From: a virus
Virus record (IMG/VR): IMGVR_UViG_3300042307_000990
Location: 1-20,283 of that record
Strand: one strand, 5' to 3'
Length of the DNA stretch: 20,283 nucleotides
A program made the translations under genes and the position numbers. The first letter of the stretch is position 1; each line of letters opens with the position of its first letter. Below, piece after piece: positions 15,490 through 20,283 of the stretch. A model generated the notes under the pieces. That model was not told the DNA's origin. It saw only the letters and a program-made list of their open reading frames with translations, and ran no database searches.

Positions 15490-16698
15490 TTAACCTTGTA
15501 AATTTTGTTGATCTATTATTATTTTTAATTGGTCTATTAGTACTGGCGGTTCTAGTGTATATGAATAGTCACTTTTAACCACCTCAACATTACTTTTATT
15601 AATGGCTACAGCATAGTGGCGCTTAACGCCTCTAATTATAGTTTTAGGATCATTATCTTCTTTAATTACTAATTTAAATCCCTTATACATACCCTCTACT
15701 GGGTTTTTAATATCAGATAATAGCGCATTTAATGATGCTAATGAATTAGAATCTATAGTTTGTAAATCTAATCGATTATCTACATCACGTAATTGAGCTT
15801 TTAAATCTTCAAATTCAGCTATAACTGGTTCTAATATACTAATAATGATTGGTAAAATAAAGCCAATTAATGCTAATGCCTCTTGTAGTCTTCTAATTAA
15901 TGGAAGAGGTGGTGGGATTGCAAAATTTAATAAAGGGATAAGTAATTCTGTTATTGTTACAATTATCTGTATAGTAATCAATCTATCCTGCATTTGGATA
16001 AATGATCTTTCATTACTGTCTAAAACATTATAAGCCGAATTTCTAGATACTCTAGCCTGATCTAATTCAGCTGGCGTTTGAGCATTATCTATTATTTCAT
16101 TGGTTTGATCTACTAATTCTTGAAGTTTTAAATTCTGTGATATTAGTTTAGTAATGATAATAACAGCTGAGTATGCAATTAATGGTCCTAGTGTTTTAGA
16201 TATATTTTTAAGTAATGTTTTAGCTGCTTTTACTTTATCAGCTTTACTTTTCTTTTTCTTTCTTTGTATTTTACTCTTTAATCTAAATCTTTTTTTCTTT
16301 TGTTCTATTTCGGGATCTTGAGTAATACTATCAATTTGTTCTTTAGTCTTTTTATCCTGCTCATCTAATCCTTTCTTTTCAATCTCATAGCTAGTATTTT
16401 CAGCTATTACTGCTGCTTCATATTCTTGTTGTGTTAAAACAGGAGTAGCCGGTGGTTTAGGTTGGTATTGCTCGTTTAATTTTTTTAGGTTAGTTTTATG
16501 TCTAACTTCTAATTCAATTTTTTTCCTAGCAATTTCCTCAAGTTTCTGTTTAAGTTCACCTAATTTATCAACAGCTGTAGATATTATTTTTTGTTTAGCC
16601 ATATCCTTAACTTGACTCCCAAATGCTTGAGGAGAAGTTACAGTAGCTAATGTGCTACCTACCTGAGGTGGAACTAAAGAGGATACGTTAGTAGGCAT
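15490..16698 (-). CDS. Coiled-coil and membrane-segment protein between hub and wedge genes
   Basis: A 402-aa protein with a clear modular layout. Residues 28-80 are a charged coiled coil (VDKLGELKQKLEEIARKKIE). A second helical region ends in a very basic patch at 134-160 (KKKRFRLKSKIQRKKKKSKA). Hydrophobic stretches lie at about 171-187, 240-262 and 274-293 and are long enough to cross a membrane or pack in a helical bundle; a proline cluster IPPPLPL separates the last two. The C-terminus (VKRHYAVAINKSNVEVVKSD then YTLEPPVLIDQLKIIIDQQN) looks like a conserved tail. Its start overlaps the gp5 stop by 1 nt (TAATG). A tail-tip or membrane-contact role is an inference; too short and unlike known tape measures to claim that. 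Confidence 0.7.
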   Translation of the reverse strand: MPTNVSSLVPPQVGSTLATVTSPQAFGSQVKDMAKQKIISTAVDKLGELKQKLEEIARKKIELEVRHKTNLKKLNEQYQPKPPATPVLTQQEYEAAVIAENTSYEIEKKGLDEQDKKTKEQIDSITQDPEIEQKKKRFRLKSKIQRKKKKSKADKVKAAKTLLKNISKTLGPLIAYSAVIIITKLISQNLKLQELVDQTNEIIDNAQTPAELDQARVSRNSAYNVLDSNERSFIQMQDRLITIQIIVTITELLIPLLNFAIPPPLPLIRRLQEALALIGFILPIIISILEPVIAEFEDLKAQLRDVDNRLDLQTIDSNSLASLNALLSDIKNPVEGMYKGFKLVIKEDNDPKTIIRGVKRHYAVAINKSNVEVVKSDYSYTLEPPVLIDQLKIIIDQQNLQG

Positions 16699-17939
16699 TA
16701 TGATATATATATTTTAGTAGATGCTATATAATTTTTAGCACCTGGTTCTAATCTGTCTAATAATTTTTCAGTTTTATCAGCTAATCTATCAGCAGCGGAT
16801 TTAATACTAGCAACTATCATTCCTTGAGGAGCACCTATTGTAGGTGATATTGTATTTGAAAATTCATTCAATACTGATAGTATTTCACTTAATAAATCCA
16901 TTGTTTGGTATCCTAATAAAATAGGTTCACCTGGTAGATTATTTATAGTACCTTTTACGGTAGCTGGTCCTAAATATATTTTAGATGAATTTAAATGTAT
17001 TCTATTATCAGCGTTTAAGTTGATAATGTTTTGAGTATTTAATTCAATATTAGTTTTAGCAAATAACATTACTTCATCCTTCTTAGAATTTAAAACTATT
17101 CTATCTCCGTTAGCTATAACTTGAGATCCATTATATGTGTTAACAGATATTGGATTAGTAAATGGATTTAAACCACTATTCTTATCAGGGATAAGATTAA
17201 CAGCTTGAGTAGAAGTTAAATAAACAGAAGAAGCATCATCATTTATGCGCTCTACATATAGTAAAGCGGATGATGATGTATAAGCGTGTCCATTAGTAAT
17301 TAAAAGTATTGGATCACCGTTATTACCTACACTACTCCAACCGTTGCCGTTAGGGGTATTAGGGTTACTAAAAGATCTAACGGTACTACCAAAGCGAACT
17401 GAATTGCTTTTTCTGCCAAATAATATGTAATCACCTTCATATGATAATAAATTTTTATTGTTTGCTGTTTCTGTAAATGTTTTACCTAAAGGAGCATTAC
17501 TTAATGTGGTTTGAGAATTTGATTGACTATCATTCCACAAATTAATAGGACCAGCCCAATAAGTAGTAGTTTTAGTTCCCTTCTTAGTTATTTGAGACGC
17601 AGGTGCTGGAGCTGAATATAGATTAATTAATTCACCTATTAATGGGTAATATGTTACATTTGGTTGTATAGGTTTAGCGATTAGACAAGTGTTAAGGAAA
17701 TTATCGGATAAATCACCGTTAATTTGTTTACTACTTTCATATCCTAAATAAAATACAGAACCTATACCACTAACACCACCTGCTTTTTCATACATAGCAG
17801 GGGTAGGTGTATTTTCCGCTGTAACAATAGCAAATACTTTGCCAACGGAGCTATTAGAAGACCCAGGTGAGGATGATGCCTTGCGAGTATCATTGCTAGT
17901 AGAATTACTTCCTCTTAAACCTTGTCTAATTACAGCCAT
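16698..17939 (-). CDS. gp5: Baseplate central hub/spike protein, gp5-like without lysozyme
   Basis: A 413-aa protein. Residues 33-110 form the N-terminal OB-fold region (KVFAIVTAENTPTPAMYEKA, then GIGSVFYLGYE and YYPLIGELINLY). EGDYILFGRKSNSVRFGST (168-186) and SSVYLTSTQAVNL (237-249) are signature blocks of gp5 homologues in marine T4-like phages. Residues about 265-325 repeat short strands (VIANGDRIVLNSKKDEVMLF, IELNTQNIINLNADNRIHLN) typical of the triple-stranded beta-helix spike. The lysozyme domain found inside T4 gp5 is absent: nothing with a glycoside hydrolase pattern lies between the OB region and the helix. A helical C-terminus follows (about 340-400). It sits between a 128-aa gene and the 402-aa gene with 1-nt overlaps on both sides. 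Confidence 0.85.
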   Translation of the reverse strand: MAVIRQGLRGSNSTSNDTRKASSSPGSSNSSVGKVFAIVTAENTPTPAMYEKAGGVSGIGSVFYLGYESSKQINGDLSDNFLNTCLIAKPIQPNVTYYPLIGELINLYSAPAPASQITKKGTKTTTYWAGPINLWNDSQSNSQTTLSNAPLGKTFTETANNKNLLSYEGDYILFGRKSNSVRFGSTVRSFSNPNTPNGNGWSSVGNNGDPILLITNGHAYTSSSALLYVERINDDASSVYLTSTQAVNLIPDKNSGLNPFTNPISVNTYNGSQVIANGDRIVLNSKKDEVMLFAKTNIELNTQNIINLNADNRIHLNSSKIYLGPATVKGTINNLPGEPILLGYQTMDLLSEILSVLNEFSNTISPTIGAPQGMIVASIKSAADRLADKTEKLLDRLEPGAKNYIASTKIYIS

Positions 17940-18325
17940 TACGAGATTTGCTTTTGAATATTATTCGTTGTTTCCAGTAATTTAGCACCTTCATCAACAA
18001 CTGCTCGTTGTTCATCCAATAATGATTGGATTTCGCTCATATCAAATAAAGACTCACCACTATTACTATTAACAGTTGCTGCACGTTGTGCTATACCTGC
18101 CATTTTAATTAGTTGGTCGTTGTTTTTTACATTAACATCAATTAAATCTTTAACTGTAGGCATAAGCATAACAGCTGAACCAGCATTATTAGATGCTAGT
18201 GGTTTTAATTGTTCAATTAACCCGTTAATTTGGGCATCAACGTCTTTATTATTTTTATGAATCTGTTTAAATAAATCAGATAGGGATGTTTTTCCGTATA
18301 ATGTTATGTCGTCAAATGAGGCCAT
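17939..18325 (-). CDS. Small helical protein upstream of the hub gene
   Basis: A 128-aa protein, largely helical and polar, with no cysteine, signal or membrane segment. LSDLFKQIHKNNKDVDAQIN (15-34) and the C-terminal IQSLLDEQRAVVDEGAKLLE stretch look like coiled-coil helices around a central linker. Its stop overlaps the gp5 ATG (TAATG at 17937-17941), so translation is coupled to the hub. It is the first gene of the hub cluster, 21 nt after the boundary motif. By position it may be a hub partner or assembly factor. T4 gp53 lies upstream of gene 5 but is larger and I see no similarity. Confidence 0.66.
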   Translation of the reverse strand: MASFDDITLYGKTSLSDLFKQIHKNNKDVDAQINGLIEQLKPLASNNAGSAVMLMPTVKDLIDVNVKNNDQLIKMAGIAQRAATVNSNSGESLFDMSEIQSLLDEQRAVVDEGAKLLETTNNIQKQIS

Positions 18326-18340
18326 ATGTGTGTTGTTTAC

Positions 18341-18355
18341 AATAAATATAAATAT
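18341..18355 (-). promoter_or_regulatory. Boundary motif, overlapping double copy before the hub cluster
   Basis: The exact copy is at 18347-18355 and shares its first A with the sigma-gene stop codon. A second, one-mismatch copy (ATATTTATT) follows at 18341-18349, giving ATATTTATATTTATT. The 128-aa gene ATG is 21 nt downstream of the exact copy. It lies between the sigma factor and its presumed target genes. Confidence 0.55.
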
Positions 18356-19149
18356 TAATTAAATTTTATATGTCCATTCTTATAATATTCATTAAATAAT
18401 TTATTTCGCAACGTATCTAATTTTTTCGTTACCTTAGTAATCTGAGGTGTAGATGCATCGGTTATTTCACGAATATAAATGTATAATGCTTTTTTATTGA
18501 ATATTTCCAATGATTCACGTTTACGGAATAATTCCATAATGGCGTCTGCTGTTTTAGCGTCTTGGTTTTTAGGAAATAATTTATATAGATTGACGTCAAC
18601 GTATTTTACATACTGATCTATAAATGATATAGGGTCAACCTTATCTTCTGCTTCCCTGAGTGTATCATAGAGAATAACTTTATCCTCTTCAATTTCTTCG
18701 ATTTCAGCGTGTTCTTGTAGTTTTTTGTAATTCCCGTTATTATAGATAATAAGGTAACGTTTGGCGATAGTTCCAAAATAAGAATATGCTTTACCTTTAT
18801 CTTGGTTATATAGATGTAGTTTCTCTAATAAGAATGTAACTACTTCGTGCTTAAGTTCCTCAATTGTATCCAGATCGGTATAATAGAACTTAAATGTGTG
18901 AATAATATTTTCAGCTAATTTATAAAACGAATATCTAATTCGTTCATTATAGATTTGATTACGTACCGTTTGATCAGTAGTAATTAAATACTCAACGATA
19001 GCTTCCTCAGTATCGTGAGTAAAATAAATACGGGGTTCTTTTTCCTTACGCTTACGCGGTTTACCCTGTTTAGTTAATGGAACTTTACCAAATTCATTGT
19101 CTAGGAACGCAGAAACGTCTAGATTCTCATCATACAAATATATACTCAT
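18355..19149 (-). CDS. gp55: gp55-like late RNA polymerase sigma factor
   Basis: A 264-aa protein. A basic N-terminus (KQGKPRKRKEKEPR, about 27-40) is followed by a sigma region 2-like segment at about 70-145: RIRYSFYKLAENIIHTFKFY, TIEELKHEVVTFLLEKLHLY, and DKGKAYSYFGTIAKRYLI. The E-x3-L/F-x3-E-K-L-x10-G-K-A-x-S-Y-F pattern is that of phage late sigma factors of the T4 gp55 type, which direct host core RNA polymerase to late promoters. The C-terminal segment YIREITDASTPQITKVTKKL (226-245) reads like a helix-turn-helix, a region that T4 gp55 (185 aa) lacks. It is followed by the baseplate genes, fitting a late regulator expressed ahead of its targets. An inverted repeat includes its start codon. 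Confidence 0.8.
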   Translation of the reverse strand: MSIYLYDENLDVSAFLDNEFGKVPLTKQGKPRKRKEKEPRIYFTHDTEEAIVEYLITTDQTVRNQIYNERIRYSFYKLAENIIHTFKFYYTDLDTIEELKHEVVTFLLEKLHLYNQDKGKAYSYFGTIAKRYLIIYNNGNYKKLQEHAEIEEIEEDKVILYDTLREAEDKVDPISFIDQYVKYVDVNLYKLFPKNQDAKTADAIMELFRKRESLEIFNKKALYIYIREITDASTPQITKVTKKLDTLRNKLFNEYYKNGHIKFN

Positions 19150-19182
19150 TACGTGTTTAATTCAATTAGATCATAACGTAAT
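19148..19182 (-). repeat. 7-bp inverted repeat that includes the sigma start codon
   Basis: ATTACGT and ACGTAAT arms are separated by 21 nt. On the coding strand the downstream arm reads into the first two bases of the sigma ATG, so pairing would occlude the start. The loop is long and AT-rich, so stability is modest. Confidence 0.3.
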
Positions 19183-19205
19183 AAGAAAAAATCACATCTC
19201 CAAAT

Positions 19206-19478
19206 TTACTTCACAGTAATTTCAGATAATATAGATTGTAATTCTTTTATCTTTTGAAAAGTGGTTTGCATTTCTTCATCACCTTCAACCCAAAAACGAT
19301 CATTAATTTCACCTAATGCCATATTCAGTTCTCCAGTAATAATATTAATACTATCAATGTACTGTTGTTGTTGCATTACAACGTTCTCCAGCCTATTAGA
19401 CTTACGTATTAAAATGTAGCATCCTAAACCTACTAATTCAAGCAGATGGATTCCTACGACCCATAACAATGTTTCCAT
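19206..19478 (-). CDS. Small membrane-anchored coiled-coil protein
   Basis: A 90-aa protein with one N-terminal hydrophobic segment at 4-24 (LLWVVGIHLLELVGLGCYIL) followed by positive residues RKSNR, so the C-terminal helix is probably cytoplasmic. The remainder is a charged coiled coil ending in WVEGDEEMQTTFQKIKELQS. It has a good Shine-Dalgarno sequence: AGAGGA at 19484-19489, 5 nt before the ATG, the clearest in the window. It starts 2 nt after the 65-aa gene. I do not recognise a named family. A holin is unlikely from the single short segment and long soluble helix, but it is a small membrane protein and a lysis or membrane role cannot be excluded. Confidence 0.68.
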   Translation of the reverse strand: METLLWVVGIHLLELVGLGCYILIRKSNRLENVVMQQQQYIDSINIITGELNMALGEINDRFWVEGDEEMQTTFQKIKELQSILSEITVK

Positions 19479-19480
19479 AA

Positions 19481-19678
19481 CTATCCTCTAAATTGTTGTT
19501 CAAACTCGTCAGATTCTGTTCTAACTAGTTCCATAATGTTTTCTAAATGCTCTTTTAATTGTTCAACAGTGTTATCAATGTCTTCAGTTGACATGTTTCT
19601 GTTTACTTGCATTTGTAATTTTTGTCCGATGTTTTGCGCTTGAACTAAACCGTCTAGCACTTTATTTTTAAATCTCAT
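19481..19678 (-). CDS. Small coiled-coil protein
   Basis: A 65-aa protein, almost wholly helical and charged (DNTVEQLKEHLENIMELVRT at 35-54), with no membrane segment. Credible as a gene because it is the first of a tight pair, is 14 nt after an exact boundary motif, ends 2 nt before the next ATG, and has a low-complexity-free coding pattern like its neighbours. It resembles the many small helical phage proteins that partner larger complexes; no family can be named. Confidence 0.6.
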   Translation of the reverse strand: MRFKNKVLDGLVQAQNIGQKLQMQVNRNMSTEDIDNTVEQLKEHLENIMELVRTESDEFEQQFRG

Positions 19679-19692
19679 AATATATCTTTATA

Positions 19693-19701
19693 TATAAATA
19701 T
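19693..19701 (-). promoter_or_regulatory. Boundary motif ATATTTATA, 14 nt before 65-aa gene
   Basis: Exact copy at the downstream end of the 152-nt gap after the acidic gene. Upstream of it on the coding strand lies a G-rich run, and downstream an AT-rich TATATAAAGATATATT leader. Confidence 0.55.
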
Positions 19702-19830
19702 ACGAATGTTTCCCACTCCCACCAATTGTTTGCTATTTATTTCAAACGTTTGCAATCGTTTCTCTCATTCCCTTAATTTTCTAAAAACCCCGTAGGCTGA
19801 AGTTACAAGAATTTCCTTACGCTTCCAAAT
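19702..19830. other. Intergenic segment, the longest gap in the window
   Basis: This holds no convincing gene. It contains a 10-bp palindrome CAAACGTTTG (19743-19752) and, on the minus strand, a G-rich run GGTGGGAGTGGG (19712-19723). A CCTACGGGGTTTTT stretch on the minus strand near 19780-19795 is U-rich at the end but has only a tiny possible stem, so a terminator is doubtful. It may separate the acidic gene from the next unit. Confidence 0.4.
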
Positions 19831-20283
19831 TTAATTATAATTTCCTTCGTCTTCAATCTCAGCCCTAATCATATCATAGTCACCATCAAATATCATTTCA
19901 AATCCATCTTCTTCACTACCAGTAAACGCAGCAGGAATATAAAACACATACCTATCATAATAACCAACTATATAACCATACCATATTTCTTCTCCATCAT
20001 CAGTCATTCCATGATCAATTTCATTATTTATTTCATAATCATCAAATTCAATATCAACAATATCACAATCAGGTGTTTTAACTCTAGCAGTTAAATATGA
20101 ATATTGCGTTATAGGTAATACTTCCTCAACCTCAACTTCACATTGATCTTCTTTCTCCCATTCTAGTTCATCCGGATTAAAATCCAGCTCAGCCTCTTTC
20201 ACCACCACGGCCTTATCCGTATATACATTCTTAAACACCTTATTCAATTTTTCCTTAATCACATCGATTTTAGGTGACTTCTT
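19831..20283 (-). CDS. Acidic hypothetical protein, 5' end beyond window
   Basis: The frame is open from the right edge (first visible residues KKSPKID) to the stop at 19831-19833. A start at GTG 20262-20260 is possible, but the upstream codons stay open, so the gene is more likely 5'-truncated by the window and about 151 residues are visible. The protein is basic at the visible N-terminus (KEKLNKVFKNVY) and then strongly acidic, with D/E-rich stretches such as WEKEDQCEVEVEEVLP and FDDYEINNEIDHGMTDDGEE. It is rich in Tyr and Trp and ends EIEDEGNYN. The acidic surface would fit a DNA-mimic or a protein that binds basic partners, but no family is recognised. A 129-nt gap separates it from the next motif. 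Confidence 0.6.
   Translation of the reverse strand, partial: KKSPKIDVIKEKLNKVFKNVYTDKAVVVKEAELDFNPDELEWEKEDQCEVEVEEVLPITQYSYLTARVKTPDCDIVDIEFDDYEINNEIDHGMTDDGEEIWYGYIVGYYDRYVFYIPAAFTGSEEDGFEMIFDGDYDMIRAEIEDEGNYN

Noticed and set aside
15161-15493. Plus-strand open frame of 110 aa opposite the 118-aa gene
   Set aside because: It is antisense to a gene that fits the cluster spacing and has no recognisable features.
19780-19796. Possible rho-independent terminator with CCTACGGGGTTTTT on the minus strand
   Set aside because: Only about two C-G pairs can form around the UACG loop before mismatches; too weak to call.
1-20283. tRNA genes, CRISPR arrays, insertion sequences, introns or inteins, diversity-generating repeats
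   Set aside because: Gaps are too short for tRNAs, no regular direct repeats or reverse transcriptase are visible, and all conserved genes read through without interruption.

Overview
The window is a block of the genome of a T4-superfamily myovirus (contractile-tailed phage). All 23 genes I support lie on the minus strand, so transcription runs from high to low coordinates. They are packed with 1-8 nt overlaps or gaps of a few bases. The assignment rests on a baseplate set (gp5-type hub/spike, gp25, gp6, and a large gp7-like wedge protein), a gp55-like late sigma factor, a Toprim primase and a PD-(D/E)XK exonuclease. The DNA is very AT-rich. Almost no start codon has a Shine-Dalgarno sequence; leaders are A/T-rich instead. 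This points to a Bacteroidetes-type host, but that is an inference from translation signals and not a proven host.

Layout in the direction of transcription. (1) 20283-19206: an acidic protein open at the window edge, then two tiny proteins, one with a membrane anchor. (2) 19149-18355: the gp55-like sigma factor. (3) 18325-15490: a 128-aa helical protein, the gp5-like hub and a 402-aa protein with coiled-coil and membrane-like segments. (4) 15477-12029: a 118-aa protein, gp25, gp6 and a GH19 endolysin with a peptidoglycan-binding domain. (5) 11983-6750: a 363-aa virion protein, a 113-aa protein and the 1268-aa gp7-like wedge protein. (6) 6701-4054: a 218-aa virion protein and two paralogous virion proteins. 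(7) 4053-1835: a GIY-YIG nuclease, the primase and the exonuclease. (8) 1803-1: a HExxH metallopeptidase, a zinc-ribbon protein and a membrane-anchored protein cut by the left edge.

The most striking non-coding signal is a 9-mer, ATATTTATA on the coding strand (TATAAATAT on the plus strand). I find it exactly six times, always between genes and always in front of the first gene of a tight gene cluster; a weaker copy precedes the left-edge gene. It is the reverse complement of the T4 late promoter core TATAAATA, and a gp55-like sigma is encoded in the window. It is therefore a good candidate for this phage's late promoter or another unit-boundary signal. Three small inverted repeats also lie at the start codons of the primase, the metallopeptidase and the sigma factor.

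Together the genes build the baseplate and tail tip, supply the factor that would switch on late genes, and begin a replication and recombination block. The hub protein lacks an internal lysozyme domain, and the GH19 muramidase/chitinase-like gene sits inside the wedge cluster, so it may serve in entry as well as or instead of lysis.
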